The translations under genes were made by a program, and so were the position numbers. From positions 1 through 64,000 of the forward strand of contig NZ_QJVJ01000018.1 in the NCBI RefSeq assembly GCF_003217775.1: a stretch of 64,000 bases of DNA. The letters are read 5' to 3'. Below are positions 40,754 through 49,152 of this stretch, piece after piece (the first letter of the stretch is position 1; each line of letters opens with the position of its first letter). The notes beneath the pieces are model-generated. The model saw nothing but the letters and a program-made list of their open reading frames with translations. It did no database searches and was not told the origin of the DNA. This DNA comes from Paenibacillus flagellatus (GTDB lineage: Bacteria; Bacillota; Bacilli; Paenibacillales; NBRC-103111).

Positions 40754-42271
40754 TCAAGGGTTGGACGCACGATACCATTCGTTGACTTCCCGCGTAATTT
40801 CGTCTCCGCCTTCCCGCCTCCATCGTTCCGCATAGCGGTCGAATTCGTCCAGAGGCGATACGCCGAGGACGATTTTGATAAATTCGTCCTGAAGCGCCGA
40901 CAGCTTCATCATATATTTGCCCATAGCCGGCGTCGGCAGTCCGGTGAATTTGTTCGGGATGAGATTGCTTTCGACGATGCGCACGTTTTCGTACAGGCGG
41001 AAATGCTCGCCGAGCGAATCGAGCCGCTGCTTCTCGAGCTCGGGCTCGACGACGTCGGCCAGCGACGTATAGATGCCCCGGTACTGGTGCTTGTTATGCT
41101 CCTCGAAGTTCGTTACCATTTTCCCGTTTTGCATCGACCATACCTGGTTTTCGAAGCCCAGCTTCAAGCTGCGGTGTCCTTCGCCCGCGATGAAGTTGAG
41201 CATGCGGATGACGTTGGCCGCATTCGGGCTGCCGACGGGCACGACCTCCATGCCGCGAATGAGCGAGGTGGCGTAGACGCCCTTTTCGCCTCTCGGCCCG
41301 GTCGGATAGTCGAGCGGAATCCATTCCGCCTTCGGGTCGCGCTGCTTGTTCAGCTCGATCGGCCCGCGCGTATCGTACCAGGCGGCGGAGAACAGCCCGA
41401 CTTTGCCCGTGGCGATTTTCTCCTCGAGGTTTTTGTTCCGGTTCAGCGGAAACTCCGGGTCGATCAGCCGCTCCTCGTACAGCTTCCGCAAGAAGGCGAG
41501 CGCCTCCTTCGTCTCCGGCAAAATGTTCGAATAGACGAGCTGTCCGTCGCGTTCGAGCCATTGGTCGAGCTGCGTGCCGAACGCCCCGAAGAACGGCGCG
41601 CTTCTGCCGAGCCTCTCCGTCAGCAGCAGGCCGATCGTATCGTCCTTGCCGTTGCCGTCCGGATCGTTCCGGGCGAAGGCGCGGATCACTTCGTAATACT
41701 CGTCCAGCGTCTTCGGAGGCTTCAAGCCGAGCCGATCGAGCCAATCTTTGCGACCGTACATCAGCTGGATGCCCTTCGCTTCGTTCAGGCTCGGTATGGC
41801 GTAGATGCGGCCGTTGAACGTGACCTGATCCCACGCCTCCTTCGGAATTTTCTTCTTCAGCTCGGGACCGTACTGGTCGATCAAATCTTCGAGCGCCTCC
41901 AGCTTGCCCTGCCTCGCATAGTTGGCCACCCACACCTCGTCGACCGCATGCAGCATGTCCGGCACATTGCTGGACGTCATGATGATGTTCAGCTTCTCTT
42001 CGTAGCTCTCGACGGGCGGCAGCGTGACATGAATGTCCAAGTTCGTATGCTCTTCGATGTAATCGAGATACGGATTGTCGTTTTCGTTCAACCCCGGCGG
42101 AAACGTCGTCCCCAAGCTACTGGTTACGATGGATATTTTCTCCTTTTCCGCACGCTCCGCCCCGCCTTTGTCGTCTCCCGTCCCCATTACGGCCCATACG
42201 CCGGCCGCCGCCGCGACGATAACCGCCGTTGCGGCGTAGACGACGACTTTTCTCTTTCTCGGATTCCCCAT
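40754..42271 (-). CDS. extracellular solute-binding protein without lipobox, linked to YesMN
   Basis: A 505-residue LplA-like SBP (LDYIEEHTNLDIHVTLPPVE; TGKVGLFSAAWYDTRGPIEL). Its N-terminus is a signal anchor (RKVVVYAATAVIVAAAAGVW) followed by GTGDDKGG, with no lipobox Cys, unlike the SBPs of systems A, B and D. It lies 46 nt upstream of the YesM-type kinase gene and has no permease partner. It may therefore present sugar to the kinase rather than to a transporter, as in SBP-kinase three-component systems; this is inference. The ATG at 42271 follows AGGAAG. Confidence 0.9.
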   Translation of the reverse strand: MGNPRKRKVVVYAATAVIVAAAAGVWAVMGTGDDKGGAERAEKEKISIVTSSLGTTFPPGLNENDNPYLDYIEEHTNLDIHVTLPPVESYEEKLNIIMTSSNVPDMLHAVDEVWVANYARQGKLEALEDLIDQYGPELKKKIPKEAWDQVTFNGRIYAIPSLNEAKGIQLMYGRKDWLDRLGLKPPKTLDEYYEVIRAFARNDPDGNGKDDTIGLLLTERLGRSAPFFGAFGTQLDQWLERDGQLVYSNILPETKEALAFLRKLYEERLIDPEFPLNRNKNLEEKIATGKVGLFSAAWYDTRGPIELNKQRDPKAEWIPLDYPTGPRGEKGVYATSLIRGMEVVPVGSPNAANVIRMLNFIAGEGHRSLKLGFENQVWSMQNGKMVTNFEEHNKHQYRGIYTSLADVVEPELEKQRLDSLGEHFRLYENVRIVESNLIPNKFTGLPTPAMGKYMMKLSALQDEFIKIVLGVSPLDEFDRYAERWRREGGDEITREVNEWYRASNP

Positions 42272-42344
42272 TCGCGACTTCCTTTCCGTCCCCCGACGGG
42301 ACGATGCCAGATAACGCGAGACCCCACTGCAACATTCCTTGTAC

Positions 42345-42358
42345 GGCAAACGCTTACA
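42345..42358 (-). promoter_or_regulatory. candidate cre (CcpA) site upstream of the SBP-YesMN operon
   Basis: The minus strand reads TGTAAGCGTTTGCC, with the central AAGCGTT of strong cre sites and two deviations from TGWAANCGNTNWCA at the 3' end. It is 74 bp before the SBP start. A possible -10 (TATATG) lies just upstream. Confidence 0.55.
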
Positions 42359-42496
42359 GCGTCATATACCGATATTTTATCATCCCCGGGGCCAAAAAGA
42401 AACTTCTCCGCCCGGCCGGGGCGCACCGCCACGCGGTTTCCCGGACATCGGGCGGACGGTCCCCGGCCCGAGCGTGACGTATAACGATCTTTTCCC

Positions 42497-42525
42497 TTGC
42501 CCGGGATCGTCTTAGGCGTTACAAT
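42497..42525 (+). promoter_or_regulatory. promoter of the GNAT gene
   Basis: TTGCCC (42497-42502), a 17-nt spacer and TACAAT (42520-42525), about 35 nt before the GNAT start. Confidence 0.6.
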
Positions 42526-42564
42526 GGGCGCAATCGCAAGCACGAGGGAGAGGAGCGGATACCG

Positions 42565-42990
42565 ATGGCCGACGACACGATCGTAAGCCGTATGCAGGAT
42601 GAGGACGCCGCATACGTCCGCCATAAGCTGATCGAGTATAATAGCAAGCATGTGACGGGGGCGTACGAGCCGATCCAACTCGCGATCCGGGACGAGTCCG
42701 GCGATATCGTCGCGGGGCTCGTAGGGAAACGGTGCTGGAACTGGGTGGAAGTGGACATCCTATGGGTCGACGAGCGGTACCGTCGGCACGGCTACGGCTC
42801 CCGGCTTCTTGCCGAAGCCGAATCGCTGGCCGCGGCGAAAGGGGCGGACTTCGTCAAGCTGAATACGTTCGGCTTCCAAGCCCCCGATTTTTACCGGAAA
42901 CACGGCTACGAGGTGCTGTGCGTCATCGAGGACGCGCCTCGGGGGAGCCGGCATTACTACTTGAAGAAGTCGATCAACCGTATCGACTGA
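42565..42990 (+). CDS. GNAT family N-acetyltransferase
   Basis: A 141-residue acetyltransferase. The acetyl-CoA motif reads RYRRHGYGSRLLAEAESLA (about residues 72-90) with the Q/RxxGxG/A pattern. The fold end GFQAPDFYRKHGYEVLCVIE is well conserved. The small-protein substrate or drug target is unknown. GAGGGAGAGGAG lies upstream of the ATG. It may be cotranscribed with the YqkE-like gene 45 nt downstream, which also has its own TATAAT (43005-43010). Confidence 0.92.
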   Translation: MADDTIVSRMQDEDAAYVRHKLIEYNSKHVTGAYEPIQLAIRDESGDIVAGLVGKRCWNWVEVDILWVDERYRRHGYGSRLLAEAESLAAAKGADFVKLNTFGFQAPDFYRKHGYEVLCVIEDAPRGSRHYYLKKSINRID

Positions 42991-43035
42991 CGATCACAGC
43001 CTGCTATAATAAGGAAAAATCCGAGGTGATGTATC

Positions 43036-43305
43036 GTGGCCCATAAAAAAAGGAAGGCGCCCCCGGCGGCTTCTCCCGCCGCTTCTTCGGCCGATAAGCC
43101 GGCGACGCTGAAAGATTTGCTGAATCCCGACGTGCTCGCCAAGCTGAAGGCGACGGGCGACGAGCTGAAGGCGACGGAGGAGAAGCGCAAGGAGGACGCC
43201 CGCAAGCAGGCGGAGGAAGCGCGCAAAGCCGAGCAGAAGCGGCTCGAGAACGATTTCGGCCATCTGCTCGAGCAGAGCGGGATGGACTGGCGCAAGTTCA
43301 AGTAG
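43036..43305 (+). CDS. YqkE family (DUF3886) small protein
   Basis: An 89-residue, highly charged protein. The Ala/Pro/Lys-rich N-terminus precedes ATLKDLLNPDVLAKLKATGD and a long charged helix rich in E/A/K/R, ending MDWRKFK. This matches Bacillus YqkE in length and pattern; function unknown. The start is GTG at 43036 with GAGGTGAT upstream. The charged helix is probably a coiled coil. Confidence 0.85.
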   Translation: MAHKKRKAPPAASPAASSADKPATLKDLLNPDVLAKLKATGDELKATEEKRKEDARKQAEEARKAEQKRLENDFGHLLEQSGMDWRKFK

Positions 43306-43334
43306 GGGGCTGGAGGCGGACCCGCCTCCCCCGG

Positions 43335-44609
43335 CTACTTGCCTTCCGCCGTCCCTTCCGCGGCGGCATGCGCCTTTTCGCCGGCGTCCGCCGGGACGAC
43401 ACCGTCCTCGTTCACCCATTCGGCTCCGCCCGCCGTTTGGATATGGTACCATACTTCCCCGTCCTCGGCCGTCCAACGCTCGAACGACTTCACCGTCTGC
43501 GGCGAGAAGAACCCCTTCGCATGGTACACATCTCCTGTCTGCGGATAGTAATACGACTCCGTCTTTTCCGACAGCTTCACATCCTCCTCGATCCAGACGG
43601 CGCGTTCCCTCTGCCGAAGCAGCGCGCGTTCCATATCGACCCACGCCGTACCGTCCGCCGTCTTCACATGCACCCACGGGCCGGTCGCTTCGATCGCTTC
43701 ATAGGTGCCGGGCGGAAGCTCCGCTCCGCCTACTCCATATCTCGGCTTCTCATGCACGTCCGTCGCTTCCGTCAGCCGGATCGGCCGCTTCAACGTCCGA
43801 TACTGAATCCAAGCGTCGTCCCCGAGCGGAATCCACCGCTTCTCCCCGTTCCATTCGATCTCGTACCAGTGAGGCGACCCCATGTCGCGCCCTTCCCAAG
43901 CGCTCGCCGTCACATGCACCACGCCGGCCGGAATCGTCTCTCCGGGACCTTCGACGTGCGGGAGCGGATACGCCTTCGCCTCTCCGGTCAGCTTCAATGC
44001 ATACGACTGCTCCTTCCGGTTCATCTTCTCCATCAAGGCCGGCTTGTAAATCCATTTATCCCCGAGCCACGTTTCGATTCGCAGCCACTCGCCGCTTAAG
44101 GCCGCAAACTGGCGGGCCGAACCGCTATCTTTCGGCTGAAACGATATCGTTCCGGTCACCTTCAGCTTTTGCGGAGCGATCCACGCTCCGACGGCGTCTC
44201 CCTCGACGGGCGTGTTATACAGCTCGACCGTGTTCAGCAAGTGGGCTTCCCCGCGTTCCTCGTCGTAGCCGCCGTATAGCACGCCCGCTCCGTCCTCGAT
44301 CCATGCGGGGCCGAGCCACGTCTTCACCCGAATCCAGTCTCCCCGTTGGGGGAACTTCTCGGGCTTGCGTCCGTCCTCCTCCCAATCTCCCCAGTCGACG
44401 TCGACCTGCTGGATGCCCGACACGACGCCGAGCGGCTGTCCGGTCTTCTCGGGCGACGGGTAAAGCTCGGCCGAACGAACGACGACGACCGATTTCGATA
44501 TCGTCGACCCGGCTTCGACCCGCTCCGCCCCCCACACGGGCACAAGCAGCGCGATCGCCGACAGCGCCGCAAGCAGCTTTCCTCTCATCCTTCTCCATCC
44601 GCGAAGCAT
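43335..44609 (-). CDS. secreted protein with repeated SH3-like (GW/SH3b) modules
   Basis: A 424-residue exported protein: a signal peptide (MRGKLLAALSAIALLVPVWG) followed by five SH3-like modules. Each contains a W-x-R/H-x-K/E/Q-T-W/A-L/D/G-x-x-W-I/V core, e.g. DWIRVKTWLGPAWIEDG, EWLRIETWLGDKWIYK, WVHVKTADGTAWVDME and WYHIQTAGGAEWVNEDG. Such repeats usually bind cell-wall polymers. No catalytic domain is present. It lies 78 nt downstream of erm on the same strand. The M1 start has GGGAGG 8 nt upstream. Confidence 0.82.
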   Translation of the reverse strand: MLRGWRRMRGKLLAALSAIALLVPVWGAERVEAGSTISKSVVVVRSAELYPSPEKTGQPLGVVSGIQQVDVDWGDWEEDGRKPEKFPQRGDWIRVKTWLGPAWIEDGAGVLYGGYDEERGEAHLLNTVELYNTPVEGDAVGAWIAPQKLKVTGTISFQPKDSGSARQFAALSGEWLRIETWLGDKWIYKPALMEKMNRKEQSYALKLTGEAKAYPLPHVEGPGETIPAGVVHVTASAWEGRDMGSPHWYEIEWNGEKRWIPLGDDAWIQYRTLKRPIRLTEATDVHEKPRYGVGGAELPPGTYEAIEATGPWVHVKTADGTAWVDMERALLRQRERAVWIEEDVKLSEKTESYYYPQTGDVYHAKGFFSPQTVKSFERWTAEDGEVWYHIQTAGGAEWVNEDGVVPADAGEKAHAAAEGTAEGK

Positions 44610-44687
44610 CGTTGCGCCTCCCTCTCTCCTACCGATTTCCTGTAAATGGTTAGACGCTTCGACCGCCGGAACGGTTGCGCCGATCCG

Positions 44688-45542
44688 CTATTTTCGCCGC
44701 ACCCTCCTCGGCCAACGCGAACGATCCGCGTACCGGCACATCGTCTCGTAAACGATTGCCCAACGCTTCTCGTCCAACGTGCCGATCGCCGCGTTCCGGT
44801 CGCCCCCGAGCGCGCGGCAAAGCACCTTCAGCTGCGGCGCCGTAAAGACGTCGCCGAGCGCTTCGAACAACGGGAGCCGCGGCTCCCTCAGCCCGTGCGC
44901 GGCCAGCGCCAAGAACCGTTCCGCGCCGCCGTCGGGAACGAGCGGACGCTTCCTGCGCGTCGCGCACAGGACGGCTGCATCGACGCGCGGCCGCGGCGCG
45001 AAGCTGTCGCGCGAAATCGTATGCGTCATCTTCAGGTCGTACCTCATGCGCCATCCCAACAAGCGCGGATCCGTCACCGGGTCGGCGGTGAACCGGTACG
45101 CCGCCCCCCGCTCGACGACGAACACGCCCCACTCGAACGAGGAAGCCGGCGTACCGAGCAGAAGATCGAACAGCCTCGTCGTAATGGCGAAAGGAATGTT
45201 CGCGACGACGCCGAACGGTTCTCGCGGAAGCCGCATATCGAGCGCGTTCCGCTCGACGATCCGTACGTTCGGCTTGTCGCCCAGCTTCGCCCGCAGCTTC
45301 TCCGCCATGGCCGGATCGTTCTCGACGGCCAGCACGCGCCATCCCCGCTCGGCCATCGGCACGGTCAGCGCCCCTTTCCCCGCGCCGATATCGAGAATCG
45401 GCCGATCGCCTTCGGCCCGCGATTGCGCGAGCGCGACGATGCGCCCGATCGCCGCCCCGTCGACCAGCAAATGCTGGCCGGAAAAATTAGTCGTTCCTTC
45501 GGCTCCGCGGCCATCCCGGAACGTACGTTTCTGTTTGGACAT
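44688..45542 (-). CDS. erm: 23S rRNA (adenine-N6)-methyltransferase, Erm family
   Basis: A 284-residue SAM-dependent methyltransferase that modifies A2058 of 23S rRNA, giving macrolide-lincosamide-streptogramin B resistance. The N-terminal NFSGQHLLVD (NFxxQHLL of Erm), SAM motif I ILDIGAGKGALT, motif II AVENDP and catalytic motif IV VANIPF distinguish it from KsgA-type dimethylases only in detail, but the QHLL block and RDSFAPRPRVDAAVL favour Erm. It has a leader peptide and terminator upstream, so induction by ribosome stalling is likely. The start at 45542 has GGGGTG about 9 nt upstream. Confidence 0.9.
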   Translation of the reverse strand: MSKQKRTFRDGRGAEGTTNFSGQHLLVDGAAIGRIVALAQSRAEGDRPILDIGAGKGALTVPMAERGWRVLAVENDPAMAEKLRAKLGDKPNVRIVERNALDMRLPREPFGVVANIPFAITTRLFDLLLGTPASSFEWGVFVVERGAAYRFTADPVTDPRLLGWRMRYDLKMTHTISRDSFAPRPRVDAAVLCATRRKRPLVPDGGAERFLALAAHGLREPRLPLFEALGDVFTAPQLKVLCRALGGDRNAAIGTLDEKRWAIVYETMCRYADRSRWPRRVRRK

Positions 45543-45577
45543 GCCAAATACACCCCGTTCATTCGATTCGTTGAATG

Positions 45578-45640
45578 AAAAAGGTGCAGCCCGAATACGA
45601 CCCGGCTTTTGGAACGTAGCCGGGCGATCCAATCTGCACC
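45578..45640 (-). terminator. attenuator terminator upstream of erm
   Basis: On the minus strand GGTGCAG (45640-45634) pairs with CTGCACC (45589-45583), enclosing CCCGGCT/AGCCGGG, and TTTTT follows (45582-45578). Its 5' arm begins 4 nt after the leader-peptide stop codon, so a ribosome held in the leader would block it. A second hairpin TTCATTC/GAATGAA overlaps 45580-45559 just before the erm SD. Confidence 0.75.
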
Positions 45641-45644
45641 CTCA

Positions 45645-45677
45645 TTAGCGAATCCGGATGAACGCGATGTTGCACAC
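45645..45677 (-). CDS. erm leader peptide, MCNIAFIRIR
   Basis: A 10-codon ORF, GTG start at 45677, TAA at 45647-45645, with a perfect AGGAGG at 45695-45690 (12 nt spacing). Hydrophobic IAFI resembles the IFVI and IAVV stalling cores of known Erm leader peptides. Position, SD and the terminator just downstream support a role as a macrolide-sensing arrest peptide. The sequence itself is not one I recognise. Confidence 0.6.
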   Translation of the reverse strand: MCNIAFIRIR

Positions 45678-45736
45678 GACGATTTGGAGCCTCCTAGTCC
45701 CGGGTCCATACGAAATAAGCGGCCCGAGATACGATC

Positions 45737-45742
45737 AGTATA
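45737..45742 (-). promoter_or_regulatory. -10 of the erm leader transcript
   Basis: TATACT on the minus strand, about 40 nt upstream of the leader SD. No good -35 is present at 16-18 nt, so the assignment is tentative. Confidence 0.35.
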
Positions 45743-45808
45743 CCACCCTCGTCCCCGGGACCGCCCGGCCCAAAACCGCTTTAACCGTTTATTCCGGCGT
45801 TTAACCGT

Positions 45809-46477
45809 TCAACCCGCCGTCCGCTTTCTTCGCCGGTGTGTCGCGAACGTCCCGACGATTCCGGCGACGGCGAGCACGGCGCCGATCGCCGCAGCCGTCA
45901 ACGGCACGAGAAGCCAGGACAGAAGCGGCGGATAACCGTACGGCGCACCCGAGCGACCGAACGCGATCGGCGTGGCGTAGCCCGCCAGCATCGTCCGATA
46001 AGCCGGCTCGGCATGCTCGCCGTAGCCGAACGTCTCCTCCGCGACGCGACCGTCCCGATCGACGAGCAGCAATCGCCAGCGAAGCCCTTCGACTCGGGTA
46101 ACTTGCTCGGTCCGAACGCCGTCGACGCGCTGGACGACCGCGAACCGCTCCTCCCCCGTCTTGCGGTCCGTCAGCCGGACCAAGTGCGCATACCCGTGGT
46201 ACCGGTTCGCGTCCGTGAATCCGTCCCGAATCTCGGCGGGAGCCGGATCGGAGTAGTTTTTGCCGTCGATTTCGATGGCGATCCGGTCCTTCGCGGCATC
46301 CTTCAGCGAGATCCGATGGCCGTAGAACGACGCATCGTTCCGGTCATACACCGGAGACAGCTCGTACCGGGCATACGCAGCCCGGTTTAAGCGCGTCTCT
46401 TCCCAATACGGAACGAGAAGCGGCACGGAGAGTATCAGCAGTCCGATCCCGACAACCGACGCGATCTTCCATCTCAT
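45809..46477 (-). CDS. membrane protein with two transmembrane segments, unknown function
   Basis: A 222-residue protein, family not recognised. An N-terminal helix (VVGIGLLILSVPLLVPYW), an extracytoplasmic domain of about 140 residues with DRKTGEERFAVVQRVDGVR, and a C-terminal helix (LLVPLTAAAIGAVLAVAGIV) followed by a basic tail (THRRRKRTAG) are visible. The ATG at 46477 is chosen because AAGGAGG lies 9 nt upstream. It precedes the erm leader on the same strand; a link to resistance is not evident. Confidence 0.7.
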   Translation of the reverse strand: MRWKIASVVGIGLLILSVPLLVPYWEETRLNRAAYARYELSPVYDRNDASFYGHRISLKDAAKDRIAIEIDGKNYSDPAPAEIRDGFTDANRYHGYAHLVRLTDRKTGEERFAVVQRVDGVRTEQVTRVEGLRWRLLLVDRDGRVAEETFGYGEHAEPAYRTMLAGYATPIAFGRSGAPYGYPPLLSWLLVPLTAAAIGAVLAVAGIVGTFATHRRRKRTAG

Positions 46478-46628
46478 GTCAGCATCCTCCTTCCCCACCC
46501 TCGAATCGGTACGATCAAGGGCCGGCCTACACGGCCCTAAGCTCGTTGGCGCTACTTCCTATCTTATCCGAATCGCCGGTCCGCCGAAAGCGCCGATCGA
46601 ACCCGACTGCCCATGCGTCCCATACCAA

Positions 46629-46666
46629 ACACCCCCTTCGGCCGGTCAAGCGGCCCAAGGGGGTGT
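46629..46666. terminator. intrinsic terminator after SBP of system D
   Basis: ACACCCCCTT and AAGGGGGTGT arms (46629-46638, 46657-46666) enclose a GGCCG/CGGCC inner stem. It lies directly after the SBP stop codon. The T-run is short. Confidence 0.75.
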
Positions 46667-46670
46667 CGTC

Positions 46671-48215
46671 CTACTTCAAGCTCGTTTTCGCGGCGCGCTC
46701 GAACGCCGTTTTGTACGTGTCCATCACTTTTTGCAGACCGAGCTTTTTCGCTTCGTCGACGTATTTGTCCCAGTCGCCCAAGCTTCTCTCGCCGAGAATG
46801 AACTTCGTGATCGCTTCCTCGCGATGCTTGTCGATCGCCTGGCCGGCCGTCGAGATCACTTCCTGCTCCTTCTCGTTAAAGCTGGCGCGCGGGCGGAACA
46901 CGTCGTCGTACTTGCGCGCTTCGACGTAGGCGGCCTGCAGCTCCGGAGACGCTAGCGACAGATGCGCGTCGTAATCGATCCACGTATAGACCCCGTTCGT
47001 AGCGAGCCCCGTCTTTTTGCGCATATCGGAGATGTCCACGAATTTGTCCTTCATCAGCTGCTTCTTGCCGTTCGTCACCGTATACGTCTCGCCTTCCTTG
47101 CCCCAGCTGGCGATGTTGCGGCCTTCCTCCGAGTAGTAGAAATCGATGAATTTCATGACGCTTTTGATGTTCTTCGACTTGGACGAGACGGTCAGGCCCG
47201 ACTCGACGAACTGCGTGTACGCGCTCAGCTGCTTGCCCCCCGGCAGGCCGGCCGGAGGAGCCAGGAACGCCATGTTGAACTGCGGGTTGTCTTTGCGCAG
47301 CGCCAAATTGAAAAAGTCGATCCGGCTGATGTAGTCGAACGTCACGAACGCGCGGTTCGTCGACATGATATCCTGCCATTGCTTCGTATCCATCGTCAGC
47401 CAATCGGGCGGAATGAGGCCTTCCTTGTAAAACTTGTTCAAATACTCGACGATTTTTTTATAATTGTCGCTCGTCGGGCCGTATTTCAGCTCGTTGCTCT
47501 CATAGTAATAGCCTTCGTGCGTCGAGAAGTTGGCCGACAGGTTGCGCATCATGCCGAGCTGGGCGCCGTTGCGGAAGGCGAGCGGGTAGCTGTTCGGATA
47601 CAGCTCCTTCAGCTTCTTCAGCACCGCGTACAGGTCGTCATACGTCTTCGGCGGGGTCAAGCCGTGCTTCTTGAACACGTCGTCCCGGTACAGCCAGATC
47701 ATCCGGTTCGTCTCGCCGAACCCTTCGTTCGGGAATTTGTACATGTTGCCGTCGGCCGCGATGGCGCCTTTGGCGATTTCCGGGTATCGATCGAGCCACT
47801 TCTTGAAATTCGGCATGTCGTTCAAATAATCGAGGATGTTCACGAGCGCGCCCTGCTGGCCGAACTTATTCGCCATCTGATCGGTCAGCATGAACATGAT
47901 GTCCGGCATGTTCCCGGAGGCGACGGCCAAATTGATCGCTTCGTCCAGCTTGCCGGACGGCACCTGCATGTCGATCGTCACGCCGGTCTTCTCCTCGAAC
48001 AGCTTCCAGATGAGCCAATCTTTGTTGTACGGCCAGCTCGGATGCGATTCGGTCAGCATCGAGAACGTTTGCTTGGCCGGAGCGCCCGAAGCGGACGGCG
48101 TCCCCCCGCCCGCCGCGCCCGTTTCGCCCGACGCATCCGGCTTGGACCCGGAGCAGCCCGCCGCGACGGCGAGCGACAGCACGACGGCCAGCATCGTCGA
48201 CAACCCTTTTCTCAT
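46671..48215 (-). CDS. extracellular solute-binding protein (CUT1 lipoprotein), system D
   Basis: A 514-residue lipoprotein: signal MRKGLSTMLAVVLSLAVAAG, lipobox Cys near residue 21, a Gly/Ser/Ala linker, then an LplA-like SBP body (FEEKTGVTIDMQVPSGKLDE; AVASGNMPDIMFMLTDQMAN). GAGGAG lies 8 nt before the ATG at 48215 and only 2 nt before the in-frame ATG at 48221, so the former is preferred. Last gene of the operon with two permeases, regulated probably by the divergent AraC-type membrane regulator. Confidence 0.93.
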   Translation of the reverse strand: MRKGLSTMLAVVLSLAVAAGCSGSKPDASGETGAAGGGTPSASGAPAKQTFSMLTESHPSWPYNKDWLIWKLFEEKTGVTIDMQVPSGKLDEAINLAVASGNMPDIMFMLTDQMANKFGQQGALVNILDYLNDMPNFKKWLDRYPEIAKGAIAADGNMYKFPNEGFGETNRMIWLYRDDVFKKHGLTPPKTYDDLYAVLKKLKELYPNSYPLAFRNGAQLGMMRNLSANFSTHEGYYYESNELKYGPTSDNYKKIVEYLNKFYKEGLIPPDWLTMDTKQWQDIMSTNRAFVTFDYISRIDFFNLALRKDNPQFNMAFLAPPAGLPGGKQLSAYTQFVESGLTVSSKSKNIKSVMKFIDFYYSEEGRNIASWGKEGETYTVTNGKKQLMKDKFVDISDMRKKTGLATNGVYTWIDYDAHLSLASPELQAAYVEARKYDDVFRPRASFNEKEQEVISTAGQAIDKHREEAITKFILGERSLGDWDKYVDEAKKLGLQKVMDTYKTAFERAAKTSLK

Positions 48216-48269
48216 GTTCATCTCTCCTCTTGTTCATTATACCCCATCGAACTCCCTGTCGGTGTATCG

Positions 48270-49136
48270 TTAGCCCTTGACCGCCCCGATCATCGCTCCT
48301 TTGACGAAATGCTTCTGGAGCATCGGGTAGAGCAAGAGAATGGGTACCGTGGATACGATGATCGTCGCGAACTTGAGCGATTCCTCGACGATCAGATTGT
48401 CGCCTCCCACGCTCGTCACGTCGCCGGAATTGACTTGGCCGGCCAGCACGATATTGCGCAGAATGACCTGCAGCGGGAACAAATCCGGATCGCGCAAGTA
48501 GAGTAACGGGAAGTAAAAGTTGTTCCAGAGCGCGACCGCGTAGAACAGCCCGATGGTGGCGAACACCGCTTTGGATAACGGCGCCACGATGCGGAAGAAA
48601 ATACCGATGTCCGTAAGCCCGTCGATTTTGCCCGACTCCTCGACCTCTACGGGGACGCCCGAGAAAAACGTCCGCATGATGAGCAGGTTCCACGTGCTCA
48701 CCGCGCCGGGCAGCACCATCGCCCACACCGTATCCATCAGCCCCATCCCCTTCACGACGAGGAACGTCGGAATCATCCCGCCGCTGAAAAACATCGTGAA
48801 CACGACCATGAGCGTAAAGCCCTTATGGAACAGCATCTCTTTCTTCGACAGCGCGTAAGCGCCGAGAGACGTGACGAGCAGCGCGATGACGGTGCCGAGC
48901 GATACGTAGACGATCGTGTTTGCGTAGCCGGTCGCGATGCGGGGGTCGTTCAGCACCAACTTGTACATGTCGAAGTTCAGCCCTTTCGGCCAAATCGACA
49001 CTTCGCCTCGCATGACATAAATGTCTTGGCTGAGCGAGACGGCGAGCATGTGCAGAAACGGATACAGCGTCGCCGCGACGACGAGCAGCAAAATCGCGAC
49101 GTTGACGACGGTAAACAAGCCGATTCGGGATTTCAT
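48270..49136 (-). CDS. CUT1 carbohydrate ABC permease (LplC/YtcP-like), system D
   Basis: A 288-residue six-helix permease with EAA loop EESGKIDGLTDIGIFFRIVA (about residues 178-197) and the C-terminal LYPMLQKHFVKGAMIGAVKG. The usual Ala of the EAA motif is Gly (ESGKIDG). Middle gene of the operon, 16 nt after the LplB-like gene. The SD is AGGAGAC before the ATG. Confidence 0.93.
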   Translation of the reverse strand: MKSRIGLFTVVNVAILLLVVAATLYPFLHMLAVSLSQDIYVMRGEVSIWPKGLNFDMYKLVLNDPRIATGYANTIVYVSLGTVIALLVTSLGAYALSKKEMLFHKGFTLMVVFTMFFSGGMIPTFLVVKGMGLMDTVWAMVLPGAVSTWNLLIMRTFFSGVPVEVEESGKIDGLTDIGIFFRIVAPLSKAVFATIGLFYAVALWNNFYFPLLYLRDPDLFPLQVILRNIVLAGQVNSGDVTSVGGDNLIVEESLKFATIIVSTVPILLLYPMLQKHFVKGAMIGAVKG

Positions 49137-49152
49137 GCGATTCGTCTCCTTT

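Noticed and set aside
44688-45542. KsgA (16S rRNA dimethyladenosine transferase) instead of Erm
   Set aside because: The NFSGQHLL block, overall length and the leader-peptide attenuator favour Erm. KsgA normally lies next to rnmV/yabG-type genes, which are absent.
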